From Planctomycetia bacterium (GTDB taxonomy: Bacteria; Planctomycetota; Planctomycetia; Pirellulales; UBA7805), in assembly GCA_021413585.1 (NCBI GenBank), contig JAIOQB010000246.1, positions 1 through 38,820 on the forward strand: a stretch of 38,820 nt of DNA, in the 5' to 3' direction. The notes below the pieces were generated by a model that saw only the letters and a list, made by a program, of their open reading frames with translations, was not told where the DNA came from and searched no databases. Shown piece by piece: positions 8,406-16,465 of the stretch (its first letter is position 1; the number at the start of each line of letters is the position of its first letter). The position numbers and the translations under genes are program-made.

Positions 8406-11400
8406 ATGTTGGGTGATTTTCATCGCGAATATCTGGTTCGCCTGCCTCTGCCGCTGGCGCAGCTCTATAGCCGCGCCTACAACGCCAAGGATCCCCGCAG
8501 CCGGCACGACAACACGTTCTATCTGTTCGAGGCGCTGATCAAGTTGGCCGCCACGCCGTTGGTGGCTGCGTATGTCGAAGGGTTGGCCCAGGGAGGCCCG
8601 CACGTCGAGGCGATCGACAAGCAGCTCTCGCAACTCGTATTGCCCTCGCTGGGACAATGGAGCGGCATTCTGCGGGAGTTGGCCCGGTATTACGGCAACC
8701 GTTCGGACGGCAAACCCCATCCGCTCGATCACCTGTGGCGGCAGCTCGACGAACCGCGCCGCGACCTGCCGGCGGTCAGTGCCCTCTATCGCCGCATCAA
8801 GAATGGGGCCGACGGGGCCGCGTCCGGCGACAAAAGCTGCTCGCTCTTGCAGGTGTTTGACTCGCTGGTGCAGTACCGCAACGGCGTGTTCGGCCACGGG
8901 GCGGGGCGGTTTGAATCGTTCTACGGCCAGGAGATGGGGCCGCTGCTGTTTCCCGCCGCCAACGAAGTGTTGGGGGACGGCGTGCTGGATCTGCTCGGCC
9001 CGCGCGGCAGTCGGCTGGTCTTTCTAACCGACGTCTCCGTGGCGGACGAGCACCGCATGGACATCGGCATGCGGGAGCTGATCGGCCTGCAGAGCGAGCG
9101 AATGACGCCGCTGAGCATAGCCCGCGCGGAGTCGGCCTCGCTGGCGCCGAACCGCGTGGCGGTGGTCTGGCCGGGGCGGAATGTCCCGCTGCGGCTCGAC
9201 CCGATGCTCATGTATCGCGAAAGCGAATTGAGCGAAGAGTTGCTGTTTCTCAACCGCGATCGCCAAGGGCGGCACGTCGAATACCTCAGCTACACCACCG
9301 GCCGGACGGACCGCGATCCGTTGTCGTCGGCCTCGCTGGCGGCGCTGCTGGGGCACGTCACCGGCCGCAAAGTGACGGAAGGAGAGTTGGAAACGCTCGC
9401 CGCGGAATTTGATCCGTCGGACGGCGGCGGATCGGGTGATGCGGCGACGCCCAGCCAGCAGGCAGCACAGGCAGAAGCGGCCCCACCTACGCGGATCATG
9501 GGGGACTATGAGATCCTGGCCGAGATCGGCCGTGGCGGCATGGGTGTGGTTTACCTGGCGCGGCAGCGGTCGCTCGGCCGGCTGGTCGCATTGAAGATGC
9601 TGCCCGCCGATCTGGCGGACGACGAGATCGCCCTGGCCCGCTTCCGCCGCGAGATCCGCCACCTGGCCCGTTGCGAGCATCCGAACATCGTCAAGGTGCT
9701 CGGCAGCGGCACGATGGACGACGGCCAGTTGTACTACACGATGGAGTACGTGCCGGGGAGCGACTTGGAACTGGTGTGGCGCGAGTTGTCCGGTTCGCAC
9801 CGCCACGGAGATGCGTCGAGCCTCGGCAGCACCAGCTTCGCCCGGGCCATTCTGTCCGCCAGCCGCAAACGGCGCGAAGCCGCCACCCGCGCCGCGGGCA
9901 AGTCTTCCACGGCCACCGGATCGGGAGGCACTGCCGCCGGTGCCGCAGCGGGGCTAGAAGGGATTCCCGAGCTGGCGCTGCCTCCGCTTCCAGAGCTGCC
10001 TTCGCACGCCGAGGATCCAGGGGGCTACGTGCGGCGCGTCGTCGCGCTGATGCGCGACGCCGCTCGGGCGCTGCAAACGGTCCACGAACAGCAGATCGTC
10101 CATCGCGACATCAAACCGTCGAACCTGATGCTTACGCCCGACGGGGCCCGCGTCGTGCTGATGGACTTTGGTTTGGCCAAGGGCCAGTCCGTGGCCCCGT
10201 CGATCACTCGCCAGGGTGGCCTGCAGGGGACGCTGCGTTACGCCGCCCCGGAGCAACTGGCCGCCGCGAAATTGAAGGTCGGCCCGGCCGCCGACGTCCG
10301 TGGGCTGGGTGTATCGATGTGGGAACTGCTCACCCGCAAGCGGTTGTTCGAAGAGGCCAACGACGAGATTCAACTCGCCACGATGGTGTACGACACCGAC
10401 GTGCCGCGATTGCGGAGCGTCGATACGAGCCTCGACCGCGACCTGGAGGCAATTGTCTCGCGGGCCACGGAACGGCGGGCGGCCGACCGGATCCAATCAG
10501 CCGGCGAGCTGGCCGACTATCTCGATCTATACCTGGAAGGCAAACCGCTGCCCATTCGGCCTCCTTCCACCGCCGAGATGGTAGGGCGGTGGATTCGTGG
10601 GCATCGTCCGCTGGTCGCCTCGGCGTCGGCCGCCGTGCTGCTGGTGTTGATCACCGCCGTGGTGGCGTTCGCCATGGTGAATCAGGCCCGGCTGCGTGCC
10701 GAGCGGCTGGCGAAAGAGAACAAGATTCTGGCCGACAATCAAACCGAGCTGGCCAAGAAGGAGACTGACGCCCGGCAGGCGGCCGAGTCGGCCCTGACTC
10801 GCGAAGCCCAGCAGCGCGATCGGGCCGAGAAGGCCCTCGAAGAAGCGGAGCGGAATCTCTATCTGTCGAACATCGTCCAAGCCCATCGAGAATGGAAGGA
10901 CAACAACGTCCTGCGGTCGCGCGAGCTGCTCACGTTGTGTCCCGAAAAGCAGCGGGAGTGGGAATGGTATTATCTGAGCAATCTCTACCAGGGCGGCCGG
11001 CTGGTGATCGACGCCCATCCCGGCGGGGCGAACTGCGTGGCGGTGACTCGGGACGGCAAGCGATTGGTCTCCGGCGGCGCCGACAAGCTGGTAAAGCTCT
11101 GGAACCTCCGCAGCGGAGAATTGCTGAAGAAACTCAGCGGCCACACTGCCGAGATCAACAGCGTGGCGACCAGCCTCGACGGCCGCTGGATCGCCTCTGC
11201 GGGCGAAGACCGCGTGGTCAAGCTTTGGGACGCCGCCACCGGCGAGGAAAAACGCACCTGCACCGGCGCTGCTTCGGGGGTCACCTGCGTCACGTTCAGC
11301 CCCGACAGCAAGCTGATGATGGCAGGCAGTCGGGATCTCAAGATGCGGATCTGGAAGCTCGACGACGAGTCGCCGCCGATCGAAGTGAAGGCCGCGGATG

Positions 11401-12779
11401 AGATCGCGTTCATGTCGGTGGCCGCGCAGCCCAAGGGTTTGATGTTCGTCGGCGGCGGGCGCAGCCCTTACTTGACGATCTTTCGGCTTCCCACCGGCGA
11501 GAACCTGGGGAAGCAGTTCATGGGAGACCCGTTCCTGGCGTACAGCGTCGCCTGGCACCCGGACAATTACATGCTGGCGGTGGGCAACATGGCCACCCGC
11601 ATCCTGGACCTGTCGCAAGACAAAGACGACGACCGGATGCGCACGTTGTCCACAGGCGACGACAAAGTGCTGGGCGTCGCGTTCAGTCCCGACGGCAAGT
11701 ACCTAACCAGCGGCAGCATGCGCCGGCAAGTGCGGCTGTGGCAGCGCTATAAAGACGATGGCAAGGACCGCTGGCGCGACACCCGCACCTGGCAGGGGCA
11801 TACGGACGCCGTGACCGGCGTGACATTCACCACCGATTCGGATGAAGTCGTCTCGTCGTCGAAGGATGGCACCGTCCGCGTCTGGCCCCTGACCGACGTG
11901 ATGCAAGGGCACACCGACCGCGTAACCGCGGTGGCGACCAGCCCCGACGGCAAAACCATCGCCTCGGCCGGCTTCGACGGCACCGTGCGAATCTGGGATC
12001 AAGCCAGCCGCAAGCTGTTGCACACGCTCAAGGGGCACACCGGGCCGGTCAACTGCGTGGCGTTCAGCCCGGACGGCAAAACCGTTGCCAGCGGGAGCGA
12101 GGATCACACCGCCCGCATTTGGGATCCAGAGGGCGAACGCTCGGTGCATACGCTCAGCGGCCACAGAGGTGCGGTGATGGGGATCGCGTTCCGTCCCGAT
12201 GGCAAGCAAGTGGCCACCGCGGGGGACGATGGTGCGGTGAAGTGCTGGGGCGTCGCCCGCGGCGCGTGGGAAATGACATTCAACGTCGCAATGACATACA
12301 ACGGCCCCAAGTCGGGGCTGTTGTGCATCGGGTATTTGCCTGGCAACCGCATCGTGGTGGGAGGTCGCGACAAATTGGTTCGTATTGTGAACCTCGGCAA
12401 CTCCTCGCTCGAACGGACACTTAAGGGGCACACCGACACGATCTCGTGTCTGGCGATCACGCCGGACGGCAAGCAACTGGCGACGGGTAGCTGGGACCAG
12501 ACTGTCAGACAGTGGGATCCGGCCACCGGCCAGGAAGTTCGCGTGCTGCGCGGGCATCCGGGCAGCCTATACGCCGTGGCGTTTTCCCCCAACGGACATC
12601 GCCTCGTGTCGTCCGACGCCAAGCTGACCGTGAAGGTTTGGGAAACCGGGCAAGGGCACGAGCTGGTCACGTTCACCGGAACCAAACCTTCGTTCCTGGG
12701 GCTGGCCTTCAACCCCGACGGCCGCGGACTGGTGCTAGGCGGCGACGACGATGGCATCCACCTCTGGTCCGCGCCGTAG
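8406..12779 (+). CDS. HEPN-like domain - Ser/Thr kinase - transmembrane - WD40 repeat protein
   Basis: A 1457-residue protein. Residues 1-200 are helical and include QYRNGVFGHGA, where R158-N159-x4-H164 fits the Rx4-6H signature of HEPN domains (my inference). A Hanks-type kinase spans about 368-690: IGRGGMG at 374-380, K397, H566-R567-D568, D587-F-G and AAPEQ. Between the lobes is a low-complexity Ser/Ala/Gly/Pro insert at about 462-538. A membrane helix (about 735-757) and a short coiled coil precede WD40 units from about 870 to the end. I count about fourteen, of which several are degenerate, enough for two seven-bladed propellers. The usual reading is a cytoplasmic kinase with an extracytoplasmic sensor. 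The ATG at 8406 has GGGGACG about 9 bases upstream. The stop codon TAG is the first three bases of a repeat element. Confidence 0.9.
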   Translation: MLGDFHREYLVRLPLPLAQLYSRAYNAKDPRSRHDNTFYLFEALIKLAATPLVAAYVEGLAQGGPHVEAIDKQLSQLVLPSLGQWSGILRELARYYGNRSDGKPHPLDHLWRQLDEPRRDLPAVSALYRRIKNGADGAASGDKSCSLLQVFDSLVQYRNGVFGHGAGRFESFYGQEMGPLLFPAANEVLGDGVLDLLGPRGSRLVFLTDVSVADEHRMDIGMRELIGLQSERMTPLSIARAESASLAPNRVAVVWPGRNVPLRLDPMLMYRESELSEELLFLNRDRQGRHVEYLSYTTGRTDRDPLSSASLAALLGHVTGRKVTEGELETLAAEFDPSDGGGSGDAATPSQQAAQAEAAPPTRIMGDYEILAEIGRGGMGVVYLARQRSLGRLVALKMLPADLADDEIALARFRREIRHLARCEHPNIVKVLGSGTMDDGQLYYTMEYVPGSDLELVWRELSGSHRHGDASSLGSTSFARAILSASRKRREAATRAAGKSSTATGSGGTAAGAAAGLEGIPELALPPLPELPSHAEDPGGYVRRVVALMRDAARALQTVHEQQIVHRDIKPSNLMLTPDGARVVLMDFGLAKGQSVAPSITRQGGLQGTLRYAAPEQLAAAKLKVGPAADVRGLGVSMWELLTRKRLFEEANDEIQLATMVYDTDVPRLRSVDTSLDRDLEAIVSRATERRAADRIQSAGELADYLDLYLEGKPLPIRPPSTAEMVGRWIRGHRPLVASASAAVLLVLITAVVAFAMVNQARLRAERLAKENKILADNQTELAKKETDARQAAESALTREAQQRDRAEKALEEAERNLYLSNIVQAHREWKDNNVLRSRELLTLCPEKQREWEWYYLSNLYQGGRLVIDAHPGGANCVAVTRDGKRLVSGGADKLVKLWNLRSGELLKKLSGHTAEINSVATSLDGRWIASAGEDRVVKLWDAATGEEKRTCTGAASGVTCVTFSPDSKLMMAGSRDLKMRIWKLDDESPPIEVKAADEIAFMSVAAQPKGLMFVGGGRSPYLTIFRLPTGENLGKQFMGDPFLAYSVAWHPDNYMLAVGNMATRILDLSQDKDDDRMRTLSTGDDKVLGVAFSPDGKYLTSGSMRRQVRLWQRYKDDGKDRWRDTRTWQGHTDAVTGVTFTTDSDEVVSSSKDGTVRVWPLTDVMQGHTDRVTAVATSPDGKTIASAGFDGTVRIWDQASRKLLHTLKGHTGPVNCVAFSPDGKTVASGSEDHTARIWDPEGERSVHTLSGHRGAVMGIAFRPDGKQVATAGDDGAVKCWGVARGAWEMTFNVAMTYNGPKSGLLCIGYLPGNRIVVGGRDKLVRIVNLGNSSLERTLKGHTDTISCLAITPDGKQLATGSWDQTVRQWDPATGQEVRVLRGHPGSLYAVAFSPNGHRLVSSDAKLTVKVWETGQGHELVTFTGTKPSFLGLAFNPDGRGLVLGGDDDGIHLWSAP

Positions 12780-12957
12780 GTTCCGCCTGCCGGGCGGTAC
12801 CTGCGTGAGCGGTTCGGCGCTAGCCGCCGGTCCTAGGCGCGGGCCGCGCGCGGGACCGGTGGCTAGCGCCATTCCGCTCACTAGCCCGAAGCGCAAGAGC
12901 GCAAGCGAGGGGGCAGAACGGAAATCGCTGCCCCCTCGCTTGCGCGTCGGGCTAGTG
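12777..12957. repeat. Composite repeat B-E-D beginning at the kinase stop codon
   Basis: Family B (TAGGTTCCGCCTGCCGGGCG) starts with the TAG stop of the kinase gene. It is followed by an E element (arms around 12806-12880) and by a D hairpin at 12879-12957, whose arms CACTAGCCCG...CAAGCGAGGGGGCAG and CTGCCCCCTCGCTTG...CGGGCTAGTG are nearly perfect complements. The remaining 13000-13086 shows nothing except the leader of the next gene. Confidence 0.9.
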
Positions 12958-13086
12958 ACGACTCGCGGCTGCAACCATTTTCTTTGGGTAGAATCGGCGG
13001 GGGCTTGAATCGTCTTAGCGAAACCTGCAAACTAACTTTTATTGGTGGCGGATTACAATTCCAACTCGCACATGGGGATCAATGAC

Positions 13087-13842
13087 ATGAAGCTCAACAT
13101 CCGAGGGCTGCAGTTGCTGTGCGCCGCAGGCGCGCTGCTGGGAATCTCCGCCACGCTGTCGGCCGAGACCAAGTTGCCCGCCACCGACGAAGCCAAATCG
13201 CAAATGATCGACTGGCTGCGCAACAACAACAAATTCGGGCCGGACGACACTTTCGTAAAACAAATTGGCGATCAAATCGCCTCCGACATCGACAACGTCA
13301 ATTTGCTGGAACTGACGATCGGCAGCGGCATGACGCGGTCCGGCAAGACGTGCCGAGTGTGCGCGTTTGCCGGCGAGTTCTTCGCGTTTGAAATGACCGA
13401 CGGCCAGGGGGAAGCGGCCGGCACGAAGCCGTCGAGCGTCGACTATTCCACCGGCACGAAGACCCGCGACCGCCGCGAGTCGCCCCCGATCGCCAAGGTT
13501 TCCGAATTGGCGATCAACAACGCTGCCGCGCTCAACGGCGGCGACAAGGTGACCGGCACGGTGACGGTGGACGTCACCGGCGAGCTGCCGAAAATGAAAC
13601 CCGCGCTGCGGCTGACGGTGCTGGCCGAGCGGAACACCAAATCGTCGTTCGTCTATCCCGAGGTCAAGGCGGGCAGCAACAAGCTCGACTTCAGCTTCGG
13701 CCCGCTCAACGACGCGGACGGCAAGCCGATCAAGGGCCCGTACGTGGTGTACATCGATTTCTGCACTGTCAACGCGGACGGCGGCAAGGTTGAAACCAAC
13801 CTGCTGGGGAACACGGTGGCCACGCTGGTCAACGTGCAGTAG
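13087..13842 (+). CDS. Exported hypothetical protein
   Basis: A 251-residue protein. I chose the ATG at 13087 because it begins a good Sec signal peptide (MKLNIRGLQLLCAAGALLGI, cleavage near SAET); an ATG at 13072 would add five residues. The mature protein has an N-terminal helical part, a CRVCAFAG segment with two closely spaced cysteines, and then a beta-rich region with a strand pattern like an immunoglobulin-fold domain (GDKVTGTVTVDVTG, LRLTVLAE, YVVYIDFCTV). I do not recognise the family. It stands alone between repeat clusters, so its neighbours say little about its role. Confidence 0.7.
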   Translation: MKLNIRGLQLLCAAGALLGISATLSAETKLPATDEAKSQMIDWLRNNNKFGPDDTFVKQIGDQIASDIDNVNLLELTIGSGMTRSGKTCRVCAFAGEFFAFEMTDGQGEAAGTKPSSVDYSTGTKTRDRRESPPIAKVSELAINNAAALNGGDKVTGTVTVDVTGELPKMKPALRLTVLAERNTKSSFVYPEVKAGSNKLDFSFGPLNDADGKPIKGPYVVYIDFCTVNADGGKVETNLLGNTVATLVNVQ

Positions 13843-13925
13843 CGATTTCGGACGAAAGCCCGTCGATGCAGGCCGCTTTTTTGCGCGGTAGTCCAGCGCC
13901 AACACAACCTCGTTATGAAAACGGT

Positions 13926-13996
13926 CACTAGCCCGACGCGCAAGCGAGCGGGCAGCGATTTCCGTTCTGCCCCCTCGCTTGCGCGTCGGGCTAGTG
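13926..13996. repeat. Family D hairpin repeat
   Basis: A 71-base element with arms CACTAGCCCGACGCGCAAGC and its near complement GCTTGCGCGTCGGGCTAGTG around a GC-rich centre. Other copies are at 12879-12957, 26795-26860 and a degenerate one at 28597-28660. Its translations give the familiar false peptides with TSPTRKRG or LARRASEG. Confidence 0.9.
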
Positions 13997-14173
13997 AGGT
14001 TGTCCTCCGTCGCATCGTGATAGCAATGCGCCGCCACCGCGCTGCCTCGAATTGACTATGCGCGTTGCGCGGTTGCTGCCGATATTGCCGGTAAGGGATG
14101 GCTGCGCGCCACTTGCTAGCTGCCAGCATTCGCCGCCGTTATTCGCCGCCGTCACCTCATCGCATTGCCAACC

Positions 14174-14240
14174 ATCTCTTCCCTGGATTTCGCCGTCCGT
14201 CCGTGTGCCACTGGCTCTGCCAGTGCCAGCACCACCAACC
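14174..14240 (+). repeat. Dispersed intergenic repeat, family A (copy 3)
   Basis: CACTGGC-TCT-GCCAGTG hairpin with the family A left flank (CCCTGGATTTCGCCGTCCGT). It ends about 20 bases before the outer-membrane-factor start and lies in its leader. The gap 13843-14262 otherwise holds the D hairpin and no recognisable gene. Confidence 0.8.
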
Positions 14241-14262
14241 AACTCAACGCAGCCATTCGTCC

Positions 14263-15900
14263 ATGCGCGCAGCCCAGCGAAAAATCCGGCACAGCGGCCT
14301 GCTGTCAGCACTGCTGATCTCAGCGATGCTGCCATCCGTGCTGCTGTCCGCCGCCGGCTGTACGTCGATGCGCGACTACGTCAGCAACGGCTTCAAGGTC
14401 GGTCCGAACTACCGCCAGCCCGCCGCGCCGGTGGCCCACGACTGGATCAATGGAGACCATGTGCCGCGCCGCGCGGCGACCGACCAGGACCGCTACTGGT
14501 GGACGGTGCTGAACGATCCCACGCTCAACGGCCTGATCTCGAACGCGTACCAGCAAAACCTGTCGCTCCGCGAAGCCGGGTTTCGCGTGCTGCAAGCCCG
14601 CGCCGCGCGGGCGATCGCCGCCGGCTACCTATTTCCGCAGCAGCAATACGCGGCCGGCGATTACAATCGCAATGCGCTGAGCCGCTCGACCGCCAACAGC
14701 ATTTTCCTGCCGGTCCGGTTCTTCGATCAGTGGGACTTGGGCTTCAATCTGGCGTGGGAACTCGACTTCTGGGGCCGGTTTCGCCGGGCGCTCGAAGCGG
14801 CCGACGCTGATCTCGACGTTTCCGTCGAAAGTTACGACCAAGTGCTCGTCACGCTGCTGGGCGACGTCGCTGCGACCTACGTCGAAGTCCGCACGTTGCA
14901 GCAGCAAATCGAGCTGGTGCGCACCAACATCACGCTGCAGCGCGAGACGTACACCATCGCCAACGCCCGCTTCCGCGGCGGGCAGGTCAGCTCGCTCGAC
15001 GTCGATCAGTCGGTCAGCACGCTGGCCCAAACGGAAGCTCTGCTGCCGCAGTTCCAAACCCAACTGCGCTCCGCCACCGACCGGCTGTGCATCCTGCTGG
15101 GCATCCCGCCGGAAGACTTGATCAAAACCATCGGCGAGCGGCCGATCCCCACGGCGCCGGCGGACATCGCGATCGGCATCCCAGCCGACTTGCTCACGCG
15201 GCGTCCCGACGTGCGGGCGGCGGAGCGCGAAGTGGCGGCCGAGAGCGCGCGGGTCGGCGTTGCCACGTCGGAGTTGTACCCTCACATCGGAATCACCGGT
15301 ACGGTCGGCTACTCGGCGGAACACCTGTCCCAATTGCTGCGCCCCAAGGCGTTCGAGGGGGCGGCCGGTCCGTACTTCCAATGGAACGTCCTCAATTACG
15401 GGCGGTTGTATAACGAGATCAAGCTGCACGATGCCCGGCTGGCGGAGCTGATCGCCACGTATCAGAACACCGTGTTGAAGGCCAACGCCGAAGTGGAAGA
15501 CGGCCTGGCGGAGTTCCTCAACGCGCAGCAGCGGGCCAAGTCGCTGGCGATTAGCGTCGAGGCGTCGAAGAACGCCACCAACGTGGCCCTGGTGCAATAC
15601 AAGGCGGGCATGGTGGACTTCAACCGCGTGTCGCTGATCGAGCAAAACCTGGTGCAGCAGCAAGACCTGCTCACGCAGGCCCAAGGAAATATCGCGCTGG
15701 GTTTGATTCACGTCTACCGGGCGCTGGGCGGCGGCTGGCAGATCCGGCTTAACCCCGCGGCCGAAGCGCTCCCCATCGCGCCCCCGGCCCCCACCCCCGC
15801 GCCCGCCGGCGTGCCCCACGAAGCAGTTCCCGCCCCGCGGGCGCTAATTCCTCAACCGGCCCCGGCCGATCCAGCGTTGCCGCCGCTGCCGTCGCAGTAA
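14263..15900 (+). CDS. RND efflux outer-membrane factor (NodT/OprM-type lipoprotein)
   Basis: The outer-membrane channel of a tripartite efflux pump, 545 residues. The ATG at 14263 starts a lipoprotein signal peptide with LSAAGC as lipobox; an upstream in-frame extension to 14098 runs through a repeat and is rejected. Family features are the GPNYRQP block after the lipid anchor, WW(T)VLNDPTLNGLI, AWELDFWGRFRRALEAA, and the second repeat RRPDVRAAEREVAAESARVGVA followed by LYPHIGITG. It ends in a Pro/Ala-rich tail. It should form the trimeric outer-membrane duct docking on the adaptor encoded at 19903-21450. It is on the opposite strand and converges with that operon, an unusual arrangement because the three genes are normally co-transcribed. 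Its stop TAA touches a B-like repeat. Confidence 0.92.
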   Translation: MRAAQRKIRHSGLLSALLISAMLPSVLLSAAGCTSMRDYVSNGFKVGPNYRQPAAPVAHDWINGDHVPRRAATDQDRYWWTVLNDPTLNGLISNAYQQNLSLREAGFRVLQARAARAIAAGYLFPQQQYAAGDYNRNALSRSTANSIFLPVRFFDQWDLGFNLAWELDFWGRFRRALEAADADLDVSVESYDQVLVTLLGDVAATYVEVRTLQQQIELVRTNITLQRETYTIANARFRGGQVSSLDVDQSVSTLAQTEALLPQFQTQLRSATDRLCILLGIPPEDLIKTIGERPIPTAPADIAIGIPADLLTRRPDVRAAEREVAAESARVGVATSELYPHIGITGTVGYSAEHLSQLLRPKAFEGAAGPYFQWNVLNYGRLYNEIKLHDARLAELIATYQNTVLKANAEVEDGLAEFLNAQQRAKSLAISVEASKNATNVALVQYKAGMVDFNRVSLIEQNLVQQQDLLTQAQGNIALGLIHVYRALGGGWQIRLNPAAEALPIAPPAPTPAPAGVPHEAVPAPRALIPQPAPADPALPPLPSQ

Positions 15901-16465
15901 GTTCGACTGCCGGACGGGTGAGCGGCATGACGCTAGCCGTAGGTCAGGCCTCTGGTGACACTCGCGCTGCCCCATAATGCTACGTTTTCGGTTACGCGAT
16001 CGCAGCGGATCATTTGTCGCTGCGTACGCCCATCCCGCAACATGTCCGGCCAGAGGGCCTGACCTACACTTTCCGCTCACTAGCCCGACGCGGAAGCGGC
16101 CGCGGCTCGGCTCACCTTCCTTCTTGCTTTCTTTCCTTCCCTTCGCGTCCTTCGCGCTCTTCTGTTCAAAAGTTTACCGCAACAGTTTTGAACAGAAGTT
16201 CGCGAAGATCGCTAAGAAGTGTGCGGCGCGAGGCTGTCACTGGCGCCAGCGGCAGATATCCCGCGAACGGTCGTAAGTAGGTTCCGCCTGCCGGGCGGTA
16301 CCTGAAGGGGCCGACTCGATCTGCAGGTGCGCACCGCGACAAGACATTCGCCGGAAGCGCAGGGTGAGAGGTGATGAGCGGTGCCCCATCGCTAGCGCGT
16401 CGGGCTAGTGAGCGGTTGGCGTGGCGTGCCTGTTCGCAGTGCAGGTCACGCCCGGCAGGCGAGAC
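15898..16465. repeat. Repeat-filled convergent intergenic region
   Basis: No gene is supported in these roughly 565 bases. They hold a diverged B/E element starting at the outer-membrane-factor stop (15898-15945), a partial D arm (16079-16105), an inverted repeat TTCTGTTCAAAA (16160-16171) and TTTTGAACAGAA (16186-16197) with a 14-base loop, a full B element (16278-16303), a D end fragment near 16391-16410, and an inverted B element abutting the permease stop (16445-16468). Confidence 0.8.

Noticed and set aside
13039-14037. 332-codon minus-strand open frame
   Set aside because: It begins in a D hairpin repeat and runs antisense to the exported-protein gene; its N-terminus is the typical false peptide from the repeat.
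14629-15819. 396-codon minus-strand open frame
   Set aside because: Antisense to the outer-membrane factor, which has strong family motifs.
15977-16280. Two overlapping frames of 88-99 codons in the repeat region
   Set aside because: They consist of repeat translations and lack start signals or family similarity.
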